The notes: generated from the sequence alone by a model not told the origin. A stretch of DNA of 64,000 bases from Mesostigma viride (GCA_009746045.1 RPFO01000389.1:2377638-2441637); one strand, 5' to 3'. Shown: positions 21,606 to 33,750, counted from the stretch's first letter. A program made the numbers and translations.

Positions 21606-24600
21606 CTTGAGATGTTGTCCCCTGTAAATAGTCAATCACCCCTAGTGGGACGAACAGTTGTACATAGTAATGGGGGTGTCCCTCTTGTGCAGCAGCAAGG
21701 GGTTGGGAATGATGAGGTGCTTCCACTCAATGATTGCAATAACGCTGCTGCAGCAGTGGAATTCCCTGTGCCTGTGGCAGGTGCAGGGTCTCCAGTTGTT
21801 GGGGTTGACTCTGGGAGTCAAGCCGCCAGACTGGAAGGACCTGCAGCTTCTGTGGGAACCGGGGCTGGCTCTGGGAGCCGAGCTACCTTGGAGGAGGTCC
21901 CTGGAGCAAGAGAACAGCAGGTGGGTCGTGCTATCCCAAGCACACAGTCTTTGTCACGTTCCTCTCTGTGCAGCCAGGCTGACAGGGGGTTGAGCTATGC
22001 TCAGGCTGGAAACACTCTACACCATATCTTTGGCCACTCTAAGCAGGCAGAGATGTTTGCTTGGAAGATTGGCAAGGAGCCTTTGCTAGAGGCCTGCAGT
22101 GCAGCTGCTCAGAATTGTGTCTGTCAGGAGAATGCTGTTCGCCTCCCACAGTCCCATGCCAGAGAACCTGCTAGAGAGCGGGGGGATATCCAGGTGGACA
22201 TCCAACACATCAGGGGCATGTATCTGTTGGTGGGGGTGGATAGGTTTAGCAGATATAGGTTGCTGACCATTCTTCCTGGAATGCAGGAGCATCAGCTGTT
22301 GATGGGTCTCCAGTCTTTGTTGCCAGGCTTTGGGGTGTACACCAAGGTGCAAGCTGACTTGCAGTTTGACTGCTTGATCAAGCTGGCTGACCAGCTTCCT
22401 TGTAAGTTGGTAGTGGTCCCTAGGGAATCCATGGGCAGCAGGGAGCTGTAGAGAGATCTATACGTGAAGTAAAAACAGTGGTGCTAGCAGCTAGAGTGTG
22501 CCTGTTGTGGCATCAGCTCTAGAGAAAGCAGCTTGGTGTAAGGGGATTGAGGAGCAGCTTAACCACAGGGTAACCTATTACTATGATGGTGTGGCAGTCT
22601 CTCCCCTGGCATTGCAGTTTGGTATGCTATCACAGGACGTGGTGGCAGCCTGCCTGAAGAAGGCAGACAGGGTGTTTTCCAGATTGAGGCGTAAGGACAA
22701 GGGTTGGAAAATGCTGAGGCCCCAGGTGGGACTGAGGGTCAGGATGTGGAAGGAACCGTCATTACCAGGCAAGCGTGGCAAGTGGCAAGATGGGCAGGTA
22801 ACCCATGTTGAGAAGCTAACCATTCTTGTCTGGTGGCTTTGGAGAGTAATCCCAAGCACGTGTACAGGCTATCCTGGGCTCACGTCAAGGAGAGAAGGCC
22901 AACTGCAATCTGGCCTGAAGACGGCCCTGATCCTCCCTTGGAGGGAGATGAGCAGGATGAGAGCCAGGCAGCAGATGCTAACCCACCATGCTTGGATTAT
23001 GGTCTGTCCTGGATGGATGAGGGTGAGCAGGAGTCTGCTGAGACGTCTGTCACAAGGCCAGAGGTGGCCAGGGCTGCACCACAGTCCAGGGGGCTGCTTA
23101 TGGCGGACATCATTCGAGCTCTGCAGAACAGCAAGCGTGATCCCAAGGTATCTAAGCTCACGGGATGGGGGTCATGTGGGGCACCAGCACTAGAAGTGGA
23201 TACCAACTCGCAGGTGTCCATTCTAAGGGTAGAGGATGCTGCAGGCTTGCAGTGGTCATCCCCTAGCTGCCTAGCTGTGTCTGATTTCTCTGGGAATGTG
23301 TCCATGAAGATCTTGGGAGAAGTGAGTGTGCCTATCCTGGGGGTGCCCACCACGTTCAGTGTGGTTGAAGGGTATCAGGGGCCTGCCATTCTAGGTCAGA
23401 ACTTCTTGTGCTTACCAGGGGTGAGGATATCCTCTGAGGAGCTAGCATTAGAAGGGCAGGGCCGCCTTCCCTTGCAGAGATATCGCTACTCCCAGGGTCT
23501 TAGTGTGGCTGTAAGGGCTGTGAGGGGTCTAGAGGCAGAGGGTCCTGATACAAAGGAGCCCATTGCTGGGGACCTGCTGATCCTCCCTACTACGTTTGAC
23601 CCACGTGAGTTGGGTGTGCAGAGGTACCAGATCCCAGGAACGAGTCCTGTACCTTGGCGCAAGCTAGTGGAGATGATGCAAAGCCCCAAGATGGCTAAGG
23701 CATGGACTCTTGGCTTTGTTGCTTCTGGGCATGAGTGGATAGTTGCCAACTGTGCAGAGCCTGTGGATGTCCTCCCTGAGGATCACCAGCTGCTCAGGTT
23801 GATGTTTGTCCTCAAGCTCAAGGAGGTAGATGGCGTGCAGGTGCCACATGTTAGACCAGTTGTGACTGAGTACCATGGCACTGGACAGTTAGCAGATGAG
23901 GAGCTTTACACACCAGGGATGCTGCATGATACATGGAGGATTTTGTTGTGCATTTATTTGTCTTTTCTGCAGAAGGGGATACCCTATAGCTCTGTGTTGG
24001 TAGATTTCAAGAGGGCTTTTCTTAAGGGTGATCAGCAGGAAGCACAGGATACTTGGCGCACAATACCCCCTTTCTTTGTTAAGGTGCCTGCAGTGTGGAG
24101 GGCAGAGCTGAAGACGAGGTATTTGAGGATTCTCAAAGGCGTGGAAGGCCTTAGATCGAGTCCCATCATCTGGAGGAAGAGCTTGGAGAAGTACCTCAGG
24201 TCTGTCTGTGGTCTCTCAGTCTCTCCAGTTGATCCTTGTCTGTTTCAGGGTAGCTATGAGGGGCTGCCAGCGTTTGCCTCCCTGCATGGTGATGATCTGC
24301 ATCTCCTGGGCCATCCCACTTGGCAAGAGTTGACTCTGGCCAGGATCCAGAAACGGTTTGAACTGGGTAAGATCCAGTACATGGTTGAGAATGAGCCCAT
24401 GGTGTTTTGTGGAATGCAGGCGACCTTGGTCCATCAGCAGGGTACATGGTCCATCCAGCTGGAGGGTGGTAAGGATTATCCTCAGCAGATCATAGATGCC
24501 TTGCAGGAGCCCATCACCCAGGCCAGATGTGCAACAATACGAGGTATGTTGGCATGGCTGGCCAGCATTTGTGCTCCTGACCTGTTGGTACTGAGTCGGT

Positions 24601-25196
24601 TGACCGATTCCCAACTGGTTGAGGTGGGTGCTGAGAGAGTGGTAGAGGCTGTTCGCATGTCTCCCCCTCTCATGCTGGGTCCTTTGGATTTGTACAGGCC
24701 TTTTGACATGATGCTCTATGTGGACAGTTCTATGGATAGTAGGAAGGTCACAGAGGTCAGGGGCCGTGCAGCAGCATTAATATCCCTGGTGCAGGAACAG
24801 TCCTCTCTGGTCTGCTGGTACAGTCGGTTGCAAAACAGGGTAACTCCCAGCAGTGACATTGCTGAGTGCAGGGCAATCTGTGAAGGGCTTCATACTGCTC
24901 TTTACTTGAGGGAGCTATTTTACCAGCTATGTCAAGTGGCTTCCTGTCGGTTGCAGATGCACACACTGGTAAGAACTGACAGCATGGGCATGGTGCAGTT
25001 TGTGCACAGGCAGCTGGCCAGGAGCAGGGACCTTGATTATTTGTTGCTCAAGGAAATGTCTTGCTTAGCTAACATTGAACATGTGGCTGGCGTGGACAAC
25101 CCTGCAGATGCTCTCACCAAGCTGGAGGAGAAGGCTGAGCTGCAATACCCTTTGCTTCGTGGGCTCATGGCCTCCAAGGGGGGAGGGCCAGAGTAG
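21606..25196 (+). pseudogene. pol: Pol of copy A4 (two frameshifts)
   Basis: 21612-22451 is one open frame from the post-gag linker through the His/Cys zinc region (LHHIFGHSKQAEMF...CVCQEN) into the integrase core, showing the uninterrupted site where A1 carries its insert. One missing C near 22428 and an indel near 22810 break it. 22833-25196 (787 codons) then encodes retropepsin-like DTNS, RT (HGDD) and RNase H. This is the best copy for reading domain order across the insertion site. Confidence 0.9.
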
Positions 25197-26788
25197 ACCA
25201 AACAGCCTTGCTCTAGGTGGGAGGCATCCCAGTGGGCTGGGCAGCCACGTGGTGGCTGACAGCAGGTCCTTCAGAGTTCAGACACACTCTGCTGGACAGG
25301 GGTCAGGGTGGAGTCACTCCCCTGGCTGAGAATTTCGCCTGGCTCTGTCATGGAGCTGCAGAAGAGTCTTAAGGACTTTGTAATGGGCCTTGGGTCTTCA
25401 TGGAATGGACCCTGCAAGGGCAGCCCAAGTGTTGGCTCTAACAGGTTGCTGTACATTTGTATATATTCTCTGTAACCAACCTGTTGCATGCTAATAAAAT
25501 CCCTGGTTGTGTGACCATGTTGGACGTGGTTGCCAGGGGCCTCACTATGGGTTATACTCCTTTATAATAAAACATAATCTTGTTATTGTCATGTCTTGTT
25601 GTTTGTGATGCTCAGTTCCAGGAGCTGATCCAAACCTGGAGGAGATGGGGTGGGGTTCGATTCCCCAGCTGACCTCAGCCTGGCATGTATGAATCCTGAG
25701 TTTATCCCTCAGTGAGGACATGGGCTCCCCATGTGTTGGCTAACATTTGTCAGGGCTCTCTCAGTCTTTGGAAGGATTTAAAAGATAAAGGAGGCTCCGT
25801 GGCGGGCGCCATATGAACGGGCGCCTGTGATAACTGGATGACCAGGAACTCACAATAGTACGTTCATGGACTCCTCTATCCAAACTCCTCTGACTAAGTG
25901 AAGACCTAACTTTAATCTACACCAGGTTCCCAAAGAAAGGGTTGGGATGTCATGTGGGTCAGAGGGCAACCTTTGAACCAATGAGCAGGCCTAGCTAATA
26001 TTTGGAGGCACCTCAGGTTCCAAAAGAAAAGGCAGGTCTGGTCTCTGGGAGGGATCAGATGTCTGAAGGCTTGTGGGGACAGTGGCTGATAGGTTCTCAG
26101 GCTGGTCCAAGCTCCAAAACAAGAAAGGGTTGGAGTTAGCATATTGGGGCACCAATGTGCTAGATGGATGCAGGTTGAGGAGACCTTTCCAACGCCGTGT
26201 CAACCGCCTAGAACAGACAAGGGACTAGAAAGTTATCAAGTCCCGAAGTACTGCCGACCGGTGGGCGAGGGCGGGGCACACTCAGGGCATAGTGGACAGG
26301 ACACGTGGCAGGCCGTGCCTGCACAGGCTTAGCCTGTACTCTCACGTGACTGGGACACAGTGTACTGAGGGCTCAACGGTACTGTGGCTAGTAGAAGCCA
26401 GTAACCAGCCAGCAGGTCTGCAAGGATGTAAGTCCTTGCAGGACTGTGGCAGGTCCTGTGCTGTCCTAGACACAGGATAGCCAGAGATTCCTGTATGCTG
26501 CCTGCAACAAGGATGCAGGGCAGCGATACGAGGCTCTGGCAATGTAGCGTTGCCCAGCGTTGCTCATGACCGAGGAACAAGGATGGAACGAGGTTGCATA
26601 TAGCTCGAGGCTCAACGAGGCAACGAGCGTCTTCACACACGAACCTTGGTCGTCACGACGAGTGGCGAGCCTATCGAGGGTCGTAGGCCTGGTGTGAGGA
26701 TAAAGGTTGCTAGCCAGCAGCCTAGGGTCATTCCAGCCGGCAAGGACCAGGAGCTCACATGCTCTGCTGACGAGTTGCTGCGCAAATC
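25197..26788 (+). repeat. 3' terminal region / LTR of copy A4
   Basis: The only complete plus-strand copy of the terminal region. Features: AATAAA-type signals near 25492 and 25564; a T-arm-like TGGGGTTCGATTCCCCA (25651-25667); then sequence identical or nearly so to A1 bases 1-718. The exact LTR start is unresolved. Confidence 0.7.
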
Positions 26789-27448
26789 ATATTGGTGATG
26801 CAATATGCTAAGCATATCATACCTGAAGTGGCCTTTCCAACGCCGTGCTAAACGCCTCATTTGGACAAGGAACTTGAGAGTTATCAAGTCCCGAAGTAAT
26901 GCCGCCGGACGCTACAGCAGTACCAGGACTAAGGACACGTGAGGGACAGGGCACGTGGCAGTGTTGGGTGAACCATCACACGTTACGTGTCACAGGACCG
27001 ACTGTCACTAGGAGGTACTGTGGTCAATATTGGTTGATGGTACCAAGAATGTCACAGGACTTCAGGACTGGCAGTCCTGCAGGCCTGGGATGGACGGGTA
27101 CTTGTCATGACGGATAAATCCAGAGCGTTACTGTCATTCATGGAAGGACAGACGTCCTGGATTGATGCAACCAAGGAAATTGACAGTGGCGGACCTGCCA
27201 AGGCGTGCAAGGCCTGGCAGCAATGGTGAGACCTAGAAAGGCTCGGACACAGCAGTGGCCAAGCGTCTTTCCCAACACCGTCCGTGGGTGCTGCCGCCTC
27301 AGGCTAGTGACCACAGGGTAGTGAGGCAACTGTGGTAAAGGTTAAAAGCCGCTGGTTGAAACCATGGCTCCATTCATCACATCTTGGGAAGACCAGAAAC
27401 TCACTGATCCGCGTTCATCTAAATCGTATTACAGTCTGGTCGACGGAT

Positions 27449-28414
27449 ATGTCGAATTCGGACTCTGAAGCTAGGACAAACACCTTTGCGCGTGCGGCAA
27501 CGGTAGCGGCGTCCAGTCCAGTACCCGCAGGAGGGCACGAGGACTCGGAGGAAGTGCGCCGGAATATTAGAGCGGTGTCGGCGCCGGGCGAGTACGTCCG
27601 AGGAGCGGCCGAGCAGCTGCTGAGATTTCGCGAGGACCTCGCGGAAATCATCAGAAGGCTGCCAGCGTCTTGGCGGGCTGGCCACACAAACGCATTCGCG
27701 TTTGAGCAGGTGGTCACTCTGCTTTTGCAGATAATTGCCATAAGCCTCGGGGGTGCCCGAGAGATAAACGACCTTGTCGCCAATCTCCGCCTTGGAGACG
27801 ACTACACCGGCGTGCCAAACGTGGTGCAGGTCGCCCGAGACAGGCGGGAGGCCATCGTTCGTGGCAGTACGCAGGCGTTGGTGGCAGAGTGCCAGAATCT
27901 GGCGCACTCTGTCTTAGAGTTGACCAGAGGCGCTGCGGATCGTGTCTTCATTACTCTTAATCCCTTCTCCATCTACACCAGTCGGGATACTCCACATTCT
28001 CGCCGAGAGTTAAACCAGCTAAGTTTGACTGTCGACGTGGTTGGCGGTCGAGAGGTCTCAGCCGACGACGCCTTCTACGACTTCGTAGATCAGCCGGAAG
28101 GGGCGGTAGTACAGCCGGCCCAGAGGCGTCACGAGGGCGACGGCTCTCAGGAGGGCCGTGAGCAGGCGCAGCGGGACGAGCTTAATCGTTACCACATTGA
28201 CGACAACGTTGGTTTAGGTGAGGCTCATTTGCTGAGGTGGGGGCGTTCTCGCTGGATACGTGATTACGCGTATGGTTTGAGGCTTCCGGTGGTTATTAGG
28301 CCTGTGCCTACTCACGACGACCAGGGGCAACCATTGAATCCGGTGGAGGGACCGTTCCACGAGCCAGCACCTGCACCGGTTGCAGGAGAAGCTTCGTCTG
28401 AAAACGAGGTTTGA
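27449..28414 (+). CDS. ORF1 homologue of element C (321 aa)
   Basis: ATG at 27449 (MSNSDSEARTNTF) chosen by comparison with A1 ORF1; the frame is open further upstream without an ATG. Shares with A1 ORF1 a PGE...(A/V)EEL-like start of the helical core, a GAADRVFITLNPFSIY block, DQPEGAV and EGDG, with most other positions changed. The reading frame is intact despite this divergence, which argues for selection on the protein while the element was active. Gag follows 68 nt later. Function is unknown. Confidence 0.75.
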   Translation: MSNSDSEARTNTFARAATVAASSPVPAGGHEDSEEVRRNIRAVSAPGEYVRGAAEQLLRFREDLAEIIRRLPASWRAGHTNAFAFEQVVTLLLQIIAISLGGAREINDLVANLRLGDDYTGVPNVVQVARDRREAIVRGSTQALVAECQNLAHSVLELTRGAADRVFITLNPFSIYTSRDTPHSRRELNQLSLTVDVVGGREVSADDAFYDFVDQPEGAVVQPAQRRHEGDGSQEGREQAQRDELNRYHIDDNVGLGEAHLLRWGRSRWIRDYAYGLRLPVVIRPVPTHDDQGQPLNPVEGPFHEPAPAPVAGEASSENEV

Positions 28415-28482
28415 AGGGGTGGAGGATAGGTGGAGAGTTTGCTGTTTTCTTGTTGCAAAGTTGGTCGCAGCCATTGTATATA

Positions 28483-29110
28483 ATGCCTAGGAGGGCAAGC
28501 CGGGGTGCGGCGACATTCGAGGAGCAACGGGAGCGAACGGCAGAGGAGGACATCGCCAGAGAGGAAGGGGAGGCGATGGAGGAGAGGGGCGTGGAGGCGC
28601 CAGCTGGGCAACCTATCCCAGAGATGGACCCCAGGGCCGGGAGAACACACAAGCGGTGGCGTGATGGGCAAGCTGAGGCGGAGAAAGTCAAGCGTGCCAG
28701 GCGACCTACGGATGCAGTGGTGCTCACAACGCCTGGTGAGGAGGACGCCATCGTCACCCCAGGTGTGCGTGCTGCAAAGCAAGCTGCTGTTCATGATAGG
28801 GTGTCTGGTATGTTGCCCGAGCGTTTGGAGGCTAGGATTGACCCTCCCCAGGCACCACCAGTGCGTGTGGGGAGTGTGTTGCCTGGCACCCGTCCATTTT
28901 CTGATGCTGTGACAGTCATGAATGGGCAGAAAGCGCTCAACCCTCCACTGAAGCAAGACAACCTGGATAAGTGGCTTGATGACATGAAGCTAGTTGTGGG
29001 CTCTGTCGCAGCAGGTGTGGATATTGTCAGGGTGTTTCACTCTTCCACCGCAAACAAGGGATCGTCTGAAAGGGTCAATGACATGGCTAGGCATGCTCTG
29101 AAGGATCGAG
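28483..29110 (+). pseudogene. gag: Gag of element C (3'-truncated)
   Basis: ATG at 28483 (MPRRASRGAATFEEQ). An acidic, Arg-rich N-terminus is followed by PGTRPFSDAVTVMNGQK and DNLDKWLDDMKLV, aligning with the A1 Gag core, and SSERVNDMARHALKD. Truncated there by the filler and element D, so zinc knuckle and pol are missing. Confidence 0.8.
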
Positions 29111-29817
29111 GGATCGAGCGGTGCCTTCTTCCACTACAGTTAGCATATTGGGGCACCATTGTGCTAGATGGATGCAGGTTGAGGAGACCTTTCCAACGCC
29201 GTGTCAACCGCCTAGAACAGACGAGGGACTAGAGAGATATCAGGTCCCGAAGTACTGCCGACCGGTGGGCGGGGGCGGTGCACTCTCAGGGCATAGTGGA
29301 CAGGACACGTGGCAGGCAGTGCCTGCACAGGCTTAGCCTGAACCATCACGTGACTGGGACACAGTGTACTGAGGACGCAACGGTCCTGTGGCTAGTAGAA
29401 GCCAGTAGCCAGCCAGCAGGTCTGCAAGGATGTAAGTCCATGCAGAACTGTGGCAGGTCCTGTGCTGTCCTAGACACAGGATTAAGCCAGAGATTCCTGT
29501 ATGCGGCCTGCAACAAGGATGCAAGGCAGCGATACGAAGCCCTGGCAAAGTAGCGTTGCACAGCGTTGCTCATGACCGAGGAACAAGGATGGAACGAGGT
29601 TGCATATAACTCGAGGCTCAACGAGGCAACGAGCGTCTTCACACACGAACCTTGGTCGTCACGACGAGTGGCGAGCCTATCGAGGTTCGTAGGCCTGGTG
29701 TGAGGATAAAGGTTGCTAGCCAGCAGCCTAGGGTCATTCCAGCCAGCAAGACCAGGAGCTCACAAGCTCTGCTGACGAGTTGCTGTGCAAATCGTACTAT
29801 TGCTTCCAAGCGTTTTC

Positions 29818-30964
29818 ATGTCTGGTTCATCGTCAAGCAGCCACGGTGCTGGTGTCAGAGGCGAGTGAGCAGCGGGATTCGCAAGCGTTTTACCCATACC
29901 GTAACCAAGCGAACGCCCCGACGTTCGTGCAAGCGGCCTACGTAGCGAGGCACTTGGCAGAAGAGGGGTGGGTGGCGGTTTGTGGGGGAGGCAACAGGCC
30001 AGCGGCGGCGGACCCAATTGTTCAACGGGCTCGCATCGTGATTTCCCCGGGTGAGACAGGGCGGGTGGCGGTGGAGGAGTTGGTGCGTATTCGAGACGCG
30101 CTAGCTGAAACTGCCAACAACGTAGAGGTAGCCTATCAGGGCGGCCATATAACGTTAGCCGGTCTCGACCTAGCCAGGGAGGCGCTTAGCCAGGTTGTGG
30201 CGACAGCGCTGGGTAGCACAAGGCTGTTCAACCACTGGGTGGCGACAGCTGTGCTGGGGGAAGGGGTACCGGACGCCGACATAATCCGGAACGCCAGAGC
30301 TCGCGAGGTGGTGAACCCGTGGAGCACGGCAGAGGTATTTGCTCAAACAATTGAGAATCTGCATGGTTTCGGTTCTTTTGCAGGAGTCAAGAGGTTATGC
30401 GGACCGATTCTATATTACCACACAGCCTTTCGGGGTGTACTCCCGGCTCGACACGCCAAGGCCGGAAACCACCACAGCGTGGGGTCCGGAGGTGGAAATA
30501 GTCACTGGTGTCGAGAAGACGCCTAAGGACGTACGAGTGGACCGACAAGCCGGAGGGCTCCGTGAAGCGCTCAGCCCAGCAGATCAACGAGGGCGACGGC
30601 ACAACCGCAACCTACGAGGAGAGGCAGCGAGCAGATCTGCACGTCCCTCGTGAGGTAACTCACGAATACGATCGTTACGGCCGCGGCGAGCAGAACAAGC
30701 TTGCTGGGGGCGGTAAGCGGTGGGTTCGCAACCTCGCCTGGTATCGCAATCCAGGTGAAGAGCAGCACCCGGTCGAACGCAAGGAAGACGGCCGGGCGAC
30801 CAGTTACCTGCGTCTTGGGAGAGTTCAACCCGGACCTCAAGATAGTCGCAGCAGCAGCCACACCGGTTGCTGAGGGTGTTGTGGTGCGTGAGGAACTTGA
30901 GGAGTCACAGGCGAGTGCAGGCCAGGAGGCGGCCTCGTCTGGGGTAGGTGGTGCGTCGGCCTGA
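29818..30964 (+). pseudogene. ORF1 of element D (several frameshifts)
   Basis: Homologue of A1 ORF1 with ATG at 29818. Open pieces 29818-30526, 30339-30653, 30508-30873 and 30701-30964 tile the protein in changing frames. The insertion of GCATGGTTTCG near 30360 and deletions near 30530 and 30800 break it. The stop (TGA 30962-30964) lies inside the hAT target duplication. Confidence 0.75.
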
Positions 30965-30966
30965 GT
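30959..30966 (+). repeat. hAT target-site duplication, left
   Basis: GCCTGAGT, repeated exactly at 34176-34183. Copies A1 and A4 carry this sequence once at the same point after ORF1. Confidence 0.95.
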
Positions 30967-31241
30967 CCAGGTTGTGAAATACGTGCGTATTCTCAAAATA
31001 AATACGGCAATACGCGTTTTTTGGGCCCCGACGTATTATACGCGTATTTGGTCCCGAATACGTGATTTGGACTTAGAAATTTTCGAGGTTCGAGCCGGGG
31101 CAGTGCTTGGCGCGAGGCCAGCCGGAACGTGGCGCGGCGCGTACCTCCCCCAAGATCTTCTACTATGCAAACTAGGCTCGATTACTACGAACTGGGCTTT
31201 TCGTCAGTCCTGAGTCCAGTCACTACGGTAATGACTTGGCA

Positions 31242-31395
31242 GTTGCCGCCTGAGGCAAATCGGTCTGTAACACTATTTTGCCCGGAATAACCACTTCCGA
31301 GCACCCAAGTTAATTCGGCCGAATTAACTTGGGTGCTCGGAAGTGGTTATTCCGGGCAAAATAGTGTTACGGACCGATTTGCCTCAGGCGGCAAA
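31242..31395. repeat. 154-bp palindrome inside the hAT element
   Basis: Two 77-bp arms meet at 31318/31319 (CGGCCG centre), with one mismatch near 31266/31371. It lies between the left inverted repeat and the transposase start. It may be an embedded foldback element or a structural/regulatory hairpin; no target duplication is visible. Confidence 0.9.
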
Positions 31396-31599
31396 AGGTT
31401 CCGGCACTATTTAACGTAACTGCAAGCTAACTGAAATTTCCATACACGGAGAGAGTGCCAGCACGATGAAAATGCTAGCTGTGTAAGCGGAACCGCAGAC
31501 AAAATGCCAGCTGTGTTGGGAACGTAGCCTGTATGATTAATATTGCATGGCGGTGTGCCATCGGATTTTGTGCTAGTTGTCAAACGTGTTTTTGCAGCC

Positions 31600-33750
31600 A
31601 TGCCTGACAAAGGGCCAGAGCATAAATTTGTAGCAAAAAAGACTGTCACTGTTAAGGATGCTCTGGGGAATACGGTTTCGCAGGTCAAGTTCAGCTGCTC
31701 ATTTTGCGGCCACAATTTTACCAGTGGCGATGGCAGGCAGATCAGTGCGACCAGGATGCGCGCACATTTTGCTGGCATCGCAGGGCAGGGCATAGAGGCC
31801 TGCCCTGACGCAAAGATTGGGAAACGGAAGCTAGAATTCCAGGAGTTGTGGGCCAAGAAGGCCGGGCAGAAGGCGAAGAAGCAGCAGCACCTGAGCTTCA
31901 GGGCAGTGGCGGAGAGCGGCCAGGGCCTTGCTTCGGGGTCGGCCACTGCAGGTGATCCTCGCCAGCAAACTATGACGAGGTTTGTGAACCCCTGCAACGA
32001 AGAGGAGTGCCAGCTCCTGGTGGCCAACTTCTTTGTTGAGAATGCAATTTCCTTTCACGCGGCGCAGAGCCGGTCTTTCAAGGCAATGATTTCCGGCCTG
32101 AGTCAGTACAAAGGGCTGATCACTGCTCCCAGTCGGTGGCTGCTGGCAGGCAAACTTCTTCAGAAGCAAAAGGCAAGGCTGCAGGAGAAGGTGGGGCGCC
32201 TCAGGGAGCAGCAAGATGTCCGCATGTGGACCCTCGCCAGCGATGGGTACACAAGCTGAGCCTGCGGGAAGCCGATTGTGAACTTCATCAGCGTCTCCAA
32301 TGGCGTTGCCATTTTCGAGGGCGGCGTGGACGCCTCAGGGGAGGAGAAGAGCGGAGACTGGCTGCAAGGCCTCAGCGAGGATGTCTTGCAGAGGCATGGG
32401 GAGGAGAAGTACCTCCAGATTGTGATGGACGGTGCCCAGGCGTGCCAGAATGCCTGCAAGCAGGTGTCGGAGAACTTCCCCCACATCACGCCCGCGTGGT
32501 GCGCTGCCCATGTCGTGAACCTGGCATTCAAGGACGTGGGCGACCTGCCATGGGCAGCGGAGCCGTTGGCGGCATGCCGCCGGATCACCAAGCACTTCCG
32601 CGCACACGATTCCACACGGTCCATGCTGCGCAAGAAGGAGGTGGGCGAGATGAAGCTACCACCGGACACAAGGTTTGCCCAAAACTACCTTTGTGCCAAG
32701 AAGTGCCACGAGATCAGGGAGGCACTGGCCAACATCGTGGTCTCGGACGAGTGGAAGAAGGCGCACCATGGCAAGCAATGGGCACAACAGGAGGGCAGGG
32801 AGGTGCGGGAGCTGATCCTGGATGACAGCCTGTGGGAGGAGGTTGCCCAGGTCCTGAAGATCTTTGCGCTGTTCCACAAGGTCCTGCGCCAGGTGGACGG
32901 CAGGCAGCCCAGCATGCCATGGATCTACGGGGCCTTCCTGGACACGGAGACGGCACTCAACAATTCCAACCCCAGGGAGGGCGAGGTCATCATCCCCAGC
33001 AAGCGTCGCAGGGCCGAGGTCCACAACATCTGGCGGGCGCGCTGGGAGGACGTGGTCAATGACCTCCAGCGGCTGGGCTTCGCCATCAACCCGCAGAACG
33101 TGGTGAGAACTGTCAAGCTGCCGAACGGCACCGAGGAGGTGCGGGGCCGTCCAGGCATCGAGGACAACTCCGAGGTCATGGCAGGGATGGCCAAGGCTCT
33201 GGAGAGGATCCATGGCTGCGGCGGGAAGGCTGCAGCTGCTATGCTGCAATGGAGGGCCTTCCGCGGCCTCGAGGGCGGGTTCGGCTCCGAGATGGCCCGT
33301 CACTTGATGGAGACAGCGACACCCCTCGTTTACTGGGAGACAGTGGGGCCCGTGGCAGGCGCCGTCGAGCTGAGAAACGCGGCCGTGCCTGTGTGTGCTG
33401 CGCCGACAACGTCCAGTGCATGCGAGGGCAACTGGAGCCAGTACAAGCTCATCCACTCCAAGATCAGGAATCGCATGAAGGTGCCCAAGGCGGTGGACCT
33501 GGTCTACATGTACCACAACATCAGGGCGGTGCACAAGACGGAGGATGCCCAGTATGCTGAGCAATTCCTCAGGATGGACGGCTATGTCACGGAGGACGAG
33601 GCCAGCGGGGACGAGGTAGAGAGGGATGAGGATGAGGATGAGGAGGAGGAGGAGGAGGGGGGGGGGGGGGGGGATGAGGAGGAGGGGGCCCACGCGAGCC
33701 GCCCGGAGCCGCTAGAGTGGTGGGAGGGCTGGCAGTATCACAGTGACTAA
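31600..33750 (+). pseudogene. hAT transposase with one in-frame TGA
   Basis: Start at ATG 31600 (MPDKGPEHKFVAKKT). Codons 30-80 hold a BED-type zinc finger (FSCSFCGHNF...RAHFAG...C). The frame is open to TGA at 32257-32259, directly after LASDGYTS, and continues in the same frame with ACGKPIVNFIS to 33750. Candidate catalytic residues: Asp in ASDGYTS, Asp in VMDGAQACQNA, and Glu in TSSACEGNWS; CAAHVVNLAF is the family's CxxH. The C-terminal dimerisation region runs ACEGNWSQYKLIHSKIRNRM, followed by an acidic Asp/Glu/Gly tail. A total of 716 codons is normal for hAT. Only the single nonsense codon prevents a full protein. Confidence 0.92.

Larger units (their letters stand above)
19104..26788 (+). 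mobile_element. LTR retrotransposon family A, copy A4 (5'-truncated)
   Basis: Starts inside ORF1 (equivalent to base 767 of A1) at the inverted junction with A3. It runs through gag, pol and a complete 3' terminal region to 26788, where element C begins with no recognisable spacer. It shares the same gag and pol indels as A2, making A2 and A4 long inverted repeats separated by about 3.5 kb. Confidence 0.9.
26789..29137 (+). mobile_element. LTR retrotransposon C, 5' fragment
   Basis: A diverged relative of family A with the same layout: terminal sequence (26789-27448), ORF1, gag. The terminal sequence shares only blocks with A (CCTTTCCAACGCCGTG and AGTTATCAAGTCCCGAAGTA). It is cut in gag at about 29110, followed by 28 nt of filler, then element D starts at GTTAGCATATTGG. 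Confidence 0.8.
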
